A stretch of 64,000 nucleotides of DNA from Streptomonospora nanhaiensis (GCF_026642255.1 NZ_CP113264.1:3844001-3908000); one strand, 5' to 3'; counted from the first letter of the stretch, positions 53,261-61,475 are shown. Notes: a model not told the origin generated them from the sequence alone. Numbers and translations: made by a program.

Positions 53261-54090
53261 TGCCGCCCACCCCCGGTCCCGGCGGCCTCCAGGGAGCTGT
53301 CGATGACCGCCTCGAACACCTCCAGGGGCTGGGCGCCCATGACGGCCTGGCCGTTGATCAGGAAGGCCGGGGTCGAGGTGACACCGATCGAGAGACCCTC
53401 GGAGAAGTCGCGTTCGACCTGCGCGGCCGCGGCGTCCGCGGCGCGGTCCTCGTCGAACCGCCCGGCGTCCAGTCCCAGTTCGTCGACGACCCCGGCGAGG
53501 GTCTCCTCGGTATCGCTCTCGCCCGACTCCTCGGCCGCGGCGTAGTAGGCCTCGTGGAACTCCCAGAAGGCGCCCTGCTCGGCGGCGGCGCGGGAGGCCC
53601 GGGCGACGTCCTCGGAGGTGTCGGTGATGACGGGGAAGTCCCGCCACTCGATGCGCAGGTCGCCGGACTCGACGTAGTGCGCCAGCTCGGGCTGGGTCTC
53701 CTGTACCCAGCGGCCGCAGTAGGGGCAGTGGTAGTCGGAGTAGACCACCATGACGACCGGCGCGTCGACGTCGCCCAGGGCCGTGGGGTCGTCGGCCTGT
53801 CGACGGGCCATGGGCGCGTCGGCCCCGGCGGAGGCCGTGTCCGGAGCCGCGTCCCCGGGCCCGTCGGCGGCGGCCCCGGACGGGGCGCCCGACGCGCCCG
53901 CCTCCTGTGCCGCGCCCGTCTCCTCCGCGGGGTCCTCGGAGAACCGCACCACGGCGACCGCGGCGGTGACCAGGAGCAGGGCCGCGCCCGCCGCCAGCGG
54001 CACCTTCCAGGAGGCGCCGCCGCGGGCAGCGGTTCCGTCTCCGGAGGAGCGGCCCGCGGGCTGCGCTCCCCGCTTCGGGGCATCGGACAT
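53257..54090 (-). CDS. Membrane-anchored DsbA-like thiol-disulfide protein
   Basis: 277 residues. A membrane anchor (29-48) precedes a Gly/Ala-rich linker to about 95, then a thioredoxin-fold domain: VVMVVYSDYHCPYCGRWVQETQPEL with CPYC at 122-125, and TSTPAFLINGQ with the cis-Pro at 241. It acts outside the membrane, most like the actinobacterial DsbA/MtbDsbF group. A GAGGAAAGAGG precedes the ATG. First gene of a two-gene operon with ccdA, which would keep it reduced or recycle it. Close paralogue of the protein at 58530-59264. Confidence 0.9.
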   Translation of the reverse strand: MSDAPKRGAQPAGRSSGDGTAARGGASWKVPLAAGAALLLVTAAVAVVRFSEDPAEETGAAQEAGASGAPSGAAADGPGDAAPDTASAGADAPMARRQADDPTALGDVDAPVVMVVYSDYHCPYCGRWVQETQPELAHYVESGDLRIEWRDFPVITDTSEDVARASRAAAEQGAFWEFHEAYYAAAEESGESDTEETLAGVVDELGLDAGRFDEDRAADAAAAQVERDFSEGLSIGVTSTPAFLINGQAVMGAQPLEVFEAVIDSSLEAAGTGGGRQ

Positions 54091-54120
54091 CGTCGGCCTC
54101 TTTCCTCACCCGGCAGTTGT

Positions 54121-54158
54121 TTCTATCCAACATAGTAGAGCCGCTAAGGTGGATAGAA
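54121..54158. promoter_or_regulatory. BlaI-type inverted repeats, sites 2a and 2b
   Basis: Site 2a TTCTATCCAACATAGTA (54121-54137, one mismatch). Site 2b CGCTAAGGTGGATAGAA (54142-54158, right arm perfect, left arm weak). Starts are 21 bp apart, two helical turns, as at the third locus. They lie 31 bp before the dsbA start. Confidence 0.7.
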
Positions 54159-54294
54159 ACACGAGTCGGGGGTGTGCCGCCCCGGCCCGCGCCTCCGCCC
54201 GACGGGACGGCGGAGGCCCCCGGGGACCGGTGGCGGGCGGCCGAGGACGGCCCCGTCAGTGCCTGTTGTCGGCGAGCGGACGTGCCTGATCGTG

Positions 54295-55281
54295 TTATCG
54301 GCCGTTGGTGCGGCTGTGCTCGGCCAGGAGCGTGAACCCGGGACGGTCGACCGATGCGGCGGTGGCCGAGAGGACGGCGACGCCGGTGCCGGTGCTGCGG
54401 TCGAGTCCGAGCCAGGACCGGAAGCCGCCGGTGCCGCCGTTGTGCCAGGTGATCGGTCGGCCCTCCGCCTGGATCGTGATCCATGCGGCGCCGATGCGGG
54501 CGCCGGCGCCGAACGGGGCGATCGGATCGAGTGCGGCGGTGCCCGGGGCGCTGCCGTCGAGTACCGCCGCCGTGAAGCGGGCCATGCCGGTGATGGAGGC
54601 CCGGATGCCGCCTGCCGGTCCGATTCCCTCCCCGGTCCAGGGTTGTCGCGGTCGTCCACGGAGGCTTCTGCCGTCGAGCGCCCCGGGGCGAAGCTCGTCG
54701 GCCGTCCCCGGGACGTAGAAGCGGTCGAGTTCCAGCGGGGTGGCGATGCGCTGTCGGACGAGCTCCGGATAGGTGGTCGTGGCGGCGCGGGCGAGGGCGT
54801 GTCCGAGAAGTTCGAACCCGAGGTTGGAGTAGCGGGACCGTGGCGTGCCCAGCGGAGTGCGCCGGGCCTGGTCGAGGAGCTGTTCGAGGTCCTCGCCGTA
54901 GGGGTTGGTTCCGTGTCGCCACAGGGCGAAGGTGCGCCGCCACGGTCGTGCGGATCCCGGTAGCCGGGGCAGGCCGGAACGGTGTGTGCTGAGCGATCGC
55001 AGTGTCACTCGTGCGGCGGGGGCGTCGCCCAGGGGCAACAGTTCGCCGAGGCTCGTGTCGGGGGTGATCTCGCCTCGGGCGAGGGCGTCGGCGTAGAGCA
55101 GCCCGGTGACCGCCTTCGCGATCGAGCCGATTTCGAAGTCGGCGTCGAAGCCGGTTCCGCGGCTCGCCACGCGCATGCCCTCAGGCGTGACCACGGCCGC
55201 CGCGGCGACCGGGTGGCGCGGGCCCAGCAGTGCGCCGAGCCTGGTGACGAGCTGCTGGTCGCCGTGTGTCCCGGCGGTCAT
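54295..55281 (-). CDS. Serine beta-lactamase-fold hydrolase (class C/PBP4-like)
   Basis: 328 residues of the serine beta-lactamase superfamily. FEIGSIAKAVTGLLY has the SxxK motif, RYSNLGFELLGHALA the YxN motif, and WHNGGTGGFRSWLGL the HxG-type third motif. No signal peptide is seen, which points away from a periplasmic antibiotic-destroying enzyme and toward an esterase or peptidase. The ATG overlaps the stop of the small HTH gene (ATGA), giving a coupled two-gene unit. Confidence 0.82.
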   Translation of the reverse strand: MTAGTHGDQQLVTRLGALLGPRHPVAAAAVVTPEGMRVASRGTGFDADFEIGSIAKAVTGLLYADALARGEITPDTSLGELLPLGDAPAARVTLRSLSTHRSGLPRLPGSARPWRRTFALWRHGTNPYGEDLEQLLDQARRTPLGTPRSRYSNLGFELLGHALARAATTTYPELVRQRIATPLELDRFYVPGTADELRPGALDGRSLRGRPRQPWTGEGIGPAGGIRASITGMARFTAAVLDGSAPGTAALDPIAPFGAGARIGAAWITIQAEGRPITWHNGGTGGFRSWLGLDRSTGTGVAVLSATAASVDRPGFTLLAEHSRTNGR

Positions 55282-55514
55282 GACCGACCGCCGAACAGGC
55301 CCCGACCGGCGTACCTCTTGTGGAATGCCTGTTTCGGAACACCCAGGCCGGCGGCGGTTCGCAGCCATGTGGCGCCGTTGTCGCGAGCGCGGCGCACCGG
55401 CACCGCTTCGCTGCGTTCCGTCTCGGCGCGGAGCCGCGCCAGGGCGCGCAATCCCAGCAACGGGTCGTGGTCGGCCGTCAATGCCGCGAGCTCGGTCAAC
55501 TGTTCCATATCCAT
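55278..55514 (-). CDS. Small helix-turn-helix protein coupled to the hydrolase
   Basis: 78 residues. The C-terminal half (RDNGATWLRTAAGLGVPKQAFHKRYAGRG) is a helix-turn-helix of the sigma-70-region-4/MarR-like 'GxSWxxIGxALGVSRQAxHKRF' type found in many actinobacteria. It overlaps the downstream hydrolase gene. Two inverted repeats immediately upstream are likely targets, so it probably represses its own operon. I do not know its signal. Confidence 0.7.
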   Translation of the reverse strand: MDMEQLTELAALTADHDPLLGLRALARLRAETERSEAVPVRRARDNGATWLRTAAGLGVPKQAFHKRYAGRGLFGGRS

Positions 55515-55516
55515 AA

Positions 55517-55561
55517 GTCAACCGTAGTTGACCGCCACCCGATTCGTCAACCAAAATTGAC
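55517..55561. promoter_or_regulatory. Paired GTCAAC-N4-GTTGAC operators
   Basis: GTCAACCGTAGTTGAC (55517-55532, perfect) and GTCAACCAAAATTGAC (55546-55561, one mismatch) are 29 bp apart, just upstream of the HTH gene start at 55514. They are good candidates for autoregulatory operators. Confidence 0.72.
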
Positions 55562-55627
55562 TCCGCTGGCCGAAGAGCGCCTCCCGGACGCTGTCGAGGC
55601 GCGTGTGAACATGACTGGGCGACGGGC

Positions 55628-55850
55628 GTGATCACAGCAGCGGACAAGACGATGAACGAGCTGTTCAGCGGGCTACCGGTCCGGCAGTCCACCAAGCTCG
55701 TCCGGCAATTGCGGCGCGAGGGCGCCGATCCTCCGTTCAAGGGGAGGCCGTGGAAACCCACCTTCGAAGACCGTGTCCCGCTGATGACTGCCTACTGGCG
55801 CACTGATCTCACGACCGTGCGGGCACGCAAAGGGATCAGCCGGCGGCGCA
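55628..55850 (+). pseudogene. N-terminal remnant of an IS5-type transposase
   Basis: The segment with PFKGRPWKPTFEDRVPLMTAYWRTDLTTV matches the HTH region of IS5/IS1182-type transposases (EDRVLL-AYWRTNLTxR). The catalytic DDE domain is missing and the frame dissolves after about 70 residues, against the end of the M56 gene. No matching inverted repeats were found. Confidence 0.6.
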
Positions 55851-56795
55851 CTGGCAGTGCGGGATCAGCACCGCGGCGAGCGCCGACGCGACCGTGAACA
55901 CCAGGGGCAGCGCCACGAGCGCGGCGGTGGCCCAGGTGCGGGCACGCGCCCTCCAGGGTCGGCACCGCTCGGGCGGCCGGACCTGGCGGCGCACGCGTTC
56001 GACCGGGCACGCGCCGCCGATGGACAGGGTCTGCGGCGCCCCGGCCGGCGCGGCCCCGGCGAGGGAGCCCAGCGCATGGACCAGGGGGCGCATCCCGACG
56101 GCGCGCACGGCGTGGTCGTCGGCTGCCCACTCCACCAGGACGGGGACCTCGCGCGCCGCGGCGCGGAACAGGGGGACGCCGGGGAAGGCGCGGTCGAGCA
56201 GCCGGGCCCAGGCGACGACGAGGTGGTGCCGGCCGCGCAGGTGCGCCCGCTCGTGGGCCAGGACGGCGCGGGCCTGGGGGGCGGTGAGCACGCCGAGGGC
56301 GCCCCGGGTGATGACGACGCCGCCCCGGCTGCCGGGGACGCAGTAGGCGCCGGGCTCGGCGGTCTCCAGCAGCCACACGGGCTGGCCGTGCAGGCGTCGG
56401 CGCTGCGCCGTGGCCAGGAGGCCGTCGTGGTGGGTGCGCCTCCAGGACAGGCCGGCCCGCCCCTGACGGGCGGCGGTCCACAGCAGGCGCAGGAGGGCGG
56501 CCAGGGCCAGTGCCGCCCCGGCTGCGATCCCCCACCCGGCGTGGTTGCGCTCCAGGGCCTGCAGGAGGCTGACGCACGCCGCCAGGACGCCCTTGACCGA
56601 AGGGCCCAGGAGGTCGGCGGCGAGCACCGCGAGCAGGGTCGCGCAGGAGAGCACCCAGGCCGCGGTGGCCGCGGTCCACAGCGCCAGCATGGTGCGCGGG
56701 CCCGGGTCGCAGGAGCGGGCGGTGCGGCGCAGGAGCCCGGGGCCCCTGACCCCGAGCGCGGCCACGGCGCACAGGGCGGCGAAGGACCAGATCAC
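55836..56795 (-). CDS. M56-family (BlaR1-like) membrane metallopeptidase
   Basis: 319 residues. Membrane helices at about 1-17, 36-58, 66-82 and 86-106, then the zinc-protease domain with LAHERAHLRGRHHLVVAW (HExxH, His181/His185) and VEWAADDHAV (third ligand Glu223), and a final helix near 289-314. There is no penicillin-binding sensor domain, unlike BlaR1/MecR1 (about 600 residues). It would sense through its membrane or loop segments or a partner. The GTG overlaps the blaI stop (GTGA), as in other blaI-M56 pairs. Confidence 0.88.
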   Translation of the reverse strand: MIWSFAALCAVAALGVRGPGLLRRTARSCDPGPRTMLALWTAATAAWVLSCATLLAVLAADLLGPSVKGVLAACVSLLQALERNHAGWGIAAGAALALAALLRLLWTAARQGRAGLSWRRTHHDGLLATAQRRRLHGQPVWLLETAEPGAYCVPGSRGGVVITRGALGVLTAPQARAVLAHERAHLRGRHHLVVAWARLLDRAFPGVPLFRAAAREVPVLVEWAADDHAVRAVGMRPLVHALGSLAGAAPAGAPQTLSIGGACPVERVRRQVRPPERCRPWRARARTWATAALVALPLVFTVASALAAVLIPHCQCAAG

Positions 56796-57178
56796 GGTTC
56801 CTCCTCGCCCGGCACCTCGGAGAGCAGAGCGCGCAGGGCGCGCACGTCCTCGGGCTGCATGGTGTCGACGAAGCGCAGCAGTGTCGCCTCGGAGTCGCGG
56901 CTGCCGGTCAGCGCCTCGTGCATCACCTCGGCCGCGTGCGTCGAACGGTCGCGCAGGGGGCGGTAGAACCACAGGCGGCCGATCCGCTCGCGGTCGACCC
57001 ATTCCTTGCGCCGCAGGTTCTCCAGGACGGTGGAGGTGGTGGTGTAGGCGATCTCGTGGTCGGTGAGCCCCTCCAGGACACCGCGCACGGGCAGGGGCTC
57101 GGGCGCCCGCCAGAGCACCTCCATGACCGCGGCCTCCAGTGGTCCCAGCCCAGCGATCATCGCACCCGTACCCCGCAT
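56792..57178 (-). CDS. blaI: BlaI/MecI/CopY-family repressor
   Basis: 128 residues. LGPLEAAVMEVLWRAPEPLPVRGVLEGLTDHEIAYTTTSTVLENLRRKEWVDRERIGRLWFYRP is the winged helix of BlaI/MecI, with TTTSTVLENL as recognition helix. The C-terminal half is the dimer helix pair (VMHEALTGSRDSEATLLRFVDTMQPEDVRAL), where BlaI is cut by its partner protease. ATG 57178 is chosen because GAGGGAGGA precedes it; 57202 is an alternative. Third gene of a four-gene operon with dsbA, a PQQ-like lipoprotein and the M56 protease. Confidence 0.9.
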   Translation of the reverse strand: MRGTGAMIAGLGPLEAAVMEVLWRAPEPLPVRGVLEGLTDHEIAYTTTSTVLENLRRKEWVDRERIGRLWFYRPLRDRSTHAAEVMHEALTGSRDSEATLLRFVDTMQPEDVRALRALLSEVPGEEEP

Positions 57179-57207
57179 CGACGTCGAATCCTCCCTCAGC
57201 ATAGTGA

Positions 57208-58533
57208 TCACGCGCCTCCCCGTTCGCGGTCGGCGCCGTGCGGGGGAAACACGGTGTAGGAGTCGGCGCCGCCGTCGCCGGGGACCGCCGCCACGGCCGT
57301 GCCTCCCGCCGTCCCGGCCACCGGGATCAGCCAGCCGCCGCGTCCCAGGAGGGCGCCGTCGGCCATGGAGCGGACGCGGTTCTCCCTGTCGAGCGAGGTG
57401 TACAGGTACCCGGAGACGATGCCGACGGGCCGCTCCCCCGGGTCCGCCCCCACCGTCCACGCCCGGTTCCCGGAGGCCCGGTCCCACCCCGCGATGACGG
57501 GTTGGCCGGAGCGGGCGGAGGTCCCGGCGACGGCAGCGCGCCCGTGCTCGTCGCCCACCGACACGGGCGGAGCCCCCGCGAGGGGCTCCGCCAGGGCGCG
57601 GCCGTCCCTCAGGTCGTGGACGGTGAACGCCGTGGTCTCCCCCCGTTCCCAGGTGATGACCGCCCACGGAGCGGAGCCGCTGGCGGGGCGGGGGCCGTAG
57701 GTGAGGGAGGTCTTCCCCGGTTCCCCTTCCAGGGTGTCGGGGACTGGCAGGTCGGCGTGGTGCCAGAGTTCGTCCCCGGAGCGGGCGTCGACCGCGCGCA
57801 GCGCGCCGTCGCGGTGGAGGACCACGGTGCCCTGGTACTCGTGCAGGACCGCCCCGCCCCGGCTCTCGTCCGCGACGACCTCCCCGGTGTCCGCGGACAG
57901 GGCGACGGCGGGGCCGGTGTCGGCGCTCATGACGGTGTGGGCGACCTGCGCGAAGACCAGCCCCGGTCCCACCCAGGTGCCGGGCACCTCCGTGGGGCCC
58001 CACACCCTGCGTCCGGTGGAGGGGTCCAGAGCGGCCGCGGTGGTCCGGGCGGCCAGGAGTCCGCGGTCGGGGGCCGCGTCGCTGTCGAGCAGCACGACCA
58101 GGTCGTCGCCGCCGTGCGTGCGGGTGAGGGTGAACCCTGTACAGCTCGGGTTGCGTTCGGTGGTCCAGCGGGTGCGCCCGTCGGCGTCCGTGCCCACGAA
58201 GTGGAGTTCGCCGCTTCCCTCCGGCGTCACGGGTCCGACGAACCCGGTGTCGGTGCCGCGGGGGTCGGAGGAGTAGGGCGTGGCCCGCCCGGCCGCTGCG
58301 TCGAGGACGCCGGGGAGCAGGTCGGGCTCCACCGCCGCGGCCGGGGCCGGGTCCCCGTCCAGGGGCAGGGCGTCGGCGGGGTCCGCGAGTTCGGGCCTGC
58401 CGCAGGCCGCGAGGGCCAGGAGCAGGCAGAGGGCTGCGGCGGCGGACGGTCGGCGGACCGCCGTCCCCCAGCGGGGCGGGGTTGCGTGGGAGGGGCGGCG
58501 CGGGCGGCGGGGGCCGTCCACGACGGGGCTCAC
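57208..58533 (-). CDS. PQQ-like beta-propeller lipoprotein
   Basis: 441 residues. The signal ends in LALAACG (lipidated Cys41). The rest is a WD/PQQ-like propeller with repeated strands such as GRRVWGPTEVPGTWVGPGLVFAQV, GDELWHHADLP, HDLRDGRALAEPL and WDRASGNRAWTVGADPGERPVGIVSGYLYTSLD. Such proteins bind ligands or partners outside the membrane (as BamB does), usually without PQQ. The GTG overlaps the dsbA stop. In this operon it could be the outside sensor or a chaperone partner; that is inference. Confidence 0.82.
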   Translation of the reverse strand: MSPVVDGPRRPRRPSHATPPRWGTAVRRPSAAAALCLLLALAACGRPELADPADALPLDGDPAPAAAVEPDLLPGVLDAAAGRATPYSSDPRGTDTGFVGPVTPEGSGELHFVGTDADGRTRWTTERNPSCTGFTLTRTHGGDDLVVLLDSDAAPDRGLLAARTTAAALDPSTGRRVWGPTEVPGTWVGPGLVFAQVAHTVMSADTGPAVALSADTGEVVADESRGGAVLHEYQGTVVLHRDGALRAVDARSGDELWHHADLPVPDTLEGEPGKTSLTYGPRPASGSAPWAVITWERGETTAFTVHDLRDGRALAEPLAGAPPVSVGDEHGRAAVAGTSARSGQPVIAGWDRASGNRAWTVGADPGERPVGIVSGYLYTSLDRENRVRSMADGALLGRGGWLIPVAGTAGGTAVAAVPGDGGADSYTVFPPHGADRERGGA

Positions 58534-59264
58534 GGCCGGCGTCCCGCGTCGCGCAGGGCGAGGTCGACGGCTCCGGTGAAGGACTCCAGCGGCTGGGCCC
58601 CCAGGACGGGGTCGCCGTTGACCAGGAAGGCGGGTGTTCCGCTGATCCCCATCGTCTGCCCCTCGGCGAAGTCCTCCTCGACCGCCTTCTCCGCTTGGGC
58701 ACTCTCCAGGTCCCGCGCGAAACGCTCCGTGTCCAGGTCCAGTTCCTGCGCGACTCCCTCCAGCCGTGTGCGCAGGGCCGCGTCGTCCCCGGTGAACTCC
58801 CGCGGGGCCTCGTAGACGAGGGCGTGGTACTCCCAGAAGGCGTCCTGCTCGGCGGCGGCCGCGGCGCCCAGGGCCAGGAGGCGGGAGTCGTCGCCCAGGT
58901 AGGGGAACTCCCGCCACTCGATGCGCAGCAGGCCCTCCGCGACGTAGGTGTCGGTGAGCTCGGGCTGGACCCGGCGCACCCATTCGCCGCAGTAGGGGCA
59001 CAGGTAGTCGGAGTAGGCGACCATGACGACCGGTGCGTCCACCGCTCCCATGGCGCGGGGGTCGCCGGCCTGTCTGCGGGCGAGCTCCTCCCCCGCCTCC
59101 CTCATGTCCTCGCTGACGGTGGCCGCCGGTTCCCCGCCCGCCCCTGCCGAGGGGGTCCGGAGCAGCTCGGCCCTGGCGAACAGGAGGACGAGGGCCAGGG
59201 CCACGCAGGCCGCTCCGGTGAGCACCAGGGCCGGTGCGATCGGGCGTCCGGTCCGTTCCGGCAT
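58530..59264 (-). CDS. Membrane-anchored DsbA-like protein, operon head
   Basis: 244 residues from the ATG at 59264, preceded by GGAGGT at 7 bp. A membrane anchor (9-30), then VVMVAYSDYLCPYCGEWVRRVQPEL with CPYC at 89-92 and GISGTPAFLVNGDP with the cis-Pro at 211. The whole domain aligns well by eye with the protein at 53257-54090, so they are paralogues. A GTG at 59348 would add 28 residues but lacks a ribosome site. First of four overlapping genes under two perfect or near-perfect BlaI-type sites. Confidence 0.9.
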   Translation of the reverse strand: MPERTGRPIAPALVLTGAACVALALVLLFARAELLRTPSAGAGGEPAATVSEDMREAGEELARRQAGDPRAMGAVDAPVVMVAYSDYLCPYCGEWVRRVQPELTDTYVAEGLLRIEWREFPYLGDDSRLLALGAAAAAEQDAFWEYHALVYEAPREFTGDDAALRTRLEGVAQELDLDTERFARDLESAQAEKAVEEDFAEGQTMGISGTPAFLVNGDPVLGAQPLESFTGAVDLALRDAGRRP

Positions 59265-59381
59265 GGAGGGCACCTCCGGTGTCGCGCGCTGGCGCGGGGT
59301 CTCGTGGTTCTCGTCCTGGGTGGTGCGGAGGGCGCCGGACCGCGGCACGCCGCGGGGGCGGGCCCCTCCCGCACCACACTC

Positions 59382-59419
59382 TTCTATGGAAGATAGAAGT
59401 CATTCTATGCAGGATAGAG
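59382..59419. promoter_or_regulatory. BlaI-type inverted repeats, sites 3a and 3b
   Basis: TTCTATGGAAGATAGAA (59382-59398, perfect arms) and TTCTATGCAGGATAGAG (59403-59419, one mismatch), starts 21 bp apart. They lie 118 bp upstream of the dsbA start of the operon that encodes BlaI, so autoregulation is expected. Confidence 0.78.
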
Positions 59420-59640
59420 AGAGGTTGGGGATCGAGGAGTATTGCTACAGGCCGCGGCGGAGGACCTTCCCAAGCCCACCGGCCGGTGGTGAGCACCGCC
59501 AACGCCCGGGTCTTGTCCACCTCCGTGGGCAGGGTGTGGCGGCGGGTGGTGTTGAGGTCGGCGTGCCCTTCAGCTCCGCGACCAGCACCCCGTCGACCGG
59601 CTCGGAGGCGAGGTCGTCGCGACCCGAGTGGACAGCGCGC
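59420..59640 (-). pseudogene. C-terminal remnant of a tyrosine recombinase (weak)
   Basis: The minus strand reads EGHADLNTTRRHTLPTEVDK followed by TRALAVLTTGRW, resembling the GHxxxxTTxxYT end of phage-type integrases, with the catalytic Tyr replaced by His. Upstream, the likely continuation (VDGVLVAELKG) is in another frame. It is a short, decayed fragment; the rest of the gap to 59823 has no gene. Confidence 0.35.
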
Positions 59641-59823
59641 CGCCGGGGTGATTGCGGTCCGCTCCGATCCTGCCGACTGGAGGCAACGAAACGCGGCGGA
59701 TCCGCGCGATTTCGCGCCTTATTTCCTCCCCGGGGTCAGAGACAGAAGCCTGCCCCGTTTCCCCGACCGCGCACGAGGACATGAGCCCCGGTGACCTCCT
59801 CTGAACCGATTCCCGGAGGAACC

Positions 59824-61044
59824 ATGACCGGCCAGCAGACCGCTCGCCCTACCGCCGTGGACTACCCGTTCGGCCCCGCCATCGAACTCGGCCTCGACGC
59901 CGCCTACGCACGCGTGCGCGCCACCCAACCCCTCCAGAGCGTCCGCATGCCCTACGGCGAGGATGCCTGGCTGCTCACCCGCCACGACGACGCGCGCGCC
60001 GTGCTGGCCGACCCCCGCTTCAGCCGGGCCATGGCGTGTGAGCGGGGCGAGGCGATGCCGCGGGTGGAGGCCGAGTCCCGCCTGCCACCCACCGCTCTGC
60101 TCTTGACCGACCCCCCGGACCACACCCGCCTTCGCGAGCTCGTCCCCCGCTCGCTGACCGCGCGAAGGGTGGAGGAGTCGCGGCCCCGCATCCGCGAGAT
60201 CGCCGAAGGGTTCACCTTGGCCATGGCCGACTCCGGACCACTGGCCGATGTCGTGGAGCATCTGGGATTCCCCTTGCCGGTGGCCGTGATCTGCGACGCG
60301 CTCGGTGTCCCGCCCGAAGACCACCGGCTGTTCCACCGGTGGGGGCGGGCATTCATGGCGGTCAGCGCGTTCCCCCCCGCCTACGTACAGGCGGCGATGA
60401 AGGAACTGCGCACCTACCTGGGCGGTCTCATCGCGCAGCGGCGCGCCGAGCCGCGTGAGGATCTGCTCTCCGGCATCGTCGCCGCCGCCGACGCCGACCC
60501 TTGCGTCAGCGAGTGGGCCCTGGTCAATCTGGCATCGGCGTTGCTCGTCGCCGGCCACGAGACCACCGTCTCCCAGATCTCCAACTTCGTGTACACATTG
60601 CTGAACACCCCCGGCGCCTGGCGGCGACTGCACGCGGACCCGGGGCTGGTGCCGTGTGCGGTCGAGGAGCTGTTGCGTTTCATCCCGCTCACCACCCACG
60701 CCGATTCCGTGCTCTATGCCCGCGAAGACGTGGACCTGAGCGGCGGCCGGGTCCGTGCGGGGGAGCCCGTGCTGGTGTCGATGGCCGCGGCCAACCGCGA
60801 CCCCGCGGTGTTCCCCTCGCCCGATCACCTCGACCTGGAGCGCAACCCCAACCCGCATCTGGGTCTGGGCCACGGCATTCATCATTGCCTGGGCGCGTCT
60901 TTGGCGCGGCTGGAGCTGCAGGAGGCGCTGTACGCGCTCACCAAGCACTTCCCAGACCTGGAGCTGGCCTTGCCCCTGGAGGATCTGGCGTGGACGCAGG
61001 GGTACATCACCCGCGGACTCACCACTCTCCCGGTCAGATGGTGA
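59824..61044 (+). CDS. Cytochrome P450
   Basis: 406 residues, bacterial class I P450. I-helix LLVAGHETTVSQI carries the AGxET oxygen-activation motif; the K-helix reads VEELLRFIP (ExxR). The haem loop is LGLGHGIHHCLGASLARLELQ with Cys355. The usual F in FGxGxHxC is L, which is uncommon but seen. It is CYP105/107-like; the substrate is unknown. GGAGGA precedes the ATG by 3 bp. No ferredoxin gene is adjacent. It is surrounded by decayed mobile and metabolic fragments, so it may be a survivor of a rearranged locus. Confidence 0.9.
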   Translation: MTGQQTARPTAVDYPFGPAIELGLDAAYARVRATQPLQSVRMPYGEDAWLLTRHDDARAVLADPRFSRAMACERGEAMPRVEAESRLPPTALLLTDPPDHTRLRELVPRSLTARRVEESRPRIREIAEGFTLAMADSGPLADVVEHLGFPLPVAVICDALGVPPEDHRLFHRWGRAFMAVSAFPPAYVQAAMKELRTYLGGLIAQRRAEPREDLLSGIVAAADADPCVSEWALVNLASALLVAGHETTVSQISNFVYTLLNTPGAWRRLHADPGLVPCAVEELLRFIPLTTHADSVLYAREDVDLSGGRVRAGEPVLVSMAAANRDPAVFPSPDHLDLERNPNPHLGLGHGIHHCLGASLARLELQEALYALTKHFPDLELALPLEDLAWTQGYITRGLTTLPVRW

Positions 61045-61183
61045 ATCCACTGAGTGGTGCCTCGGTTTGACAGGTCGGACACCTCGGTGTGTGGAGGTCA
61101 TTCAGGTCTGGGTCCTGGATCCCTGGTGACTGCCTTGATGGAGTTCGTGGTGCTCTGCTGGGTGACTGCTGCCGGCTCAGTAA

Positions 61184-61370
61184 GTGCTGGAGGCCGGCTG
61201 GGCCGGCGCGATCGCGTTCGGCAAGCCCTTCATCGCCAACCCCGACCCGCCCCACCGCCTGGTCCAGGAGACACCGCTCAACGAACTGCGACCGAAGGTC
61301 ATCTACGGCGGCGCTGGGGCTACACCGACCACCCCTTCCCGGCCGACCGACCGGACCGTTGCACCCGACC
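61184..61370 (+). pseudogene. C-terminal fragment of an old-yellow-enzyme (NemA-like)
   Basis: GAIAFGKPFIANPDPPHRLV, then QETPLNELRPKVIYGG, is the end of the FMN barrel of alkene reductases. The following GYTDHPFPA appears in another frame, so there is a frameshift. The first 80% of the gene is absent. Confidence 0.6.
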
Positions 61371-61475
61371 CGGGGAGAGCGGTGAGGGCCCCCTGTCGCG
61401 CGGGGCCTCGCAGCATCCAGGAAGGCCTGGGACCAAGCAGGGACGGACCGAGTGCACCGGAAACGGAGCAGGGGT

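Noticed and set aside
55836..57178. BlaI/M56 pair as a classic beta-lactam resistance switch
   Set aside because: M56 has no penicillin-binding domain, no secreted beta-lactamase is under the operator, and the operator genes are thiol-disulfide proteins. The beta-lactamase-fold hydrolase nearby has a different operator and no signal peptide.
61045..61183. Possible gene fragment with a CPTCQ motif on the minus strand
   Set aside because: Too short and without any other recognisable sequence; no domain can be supported.
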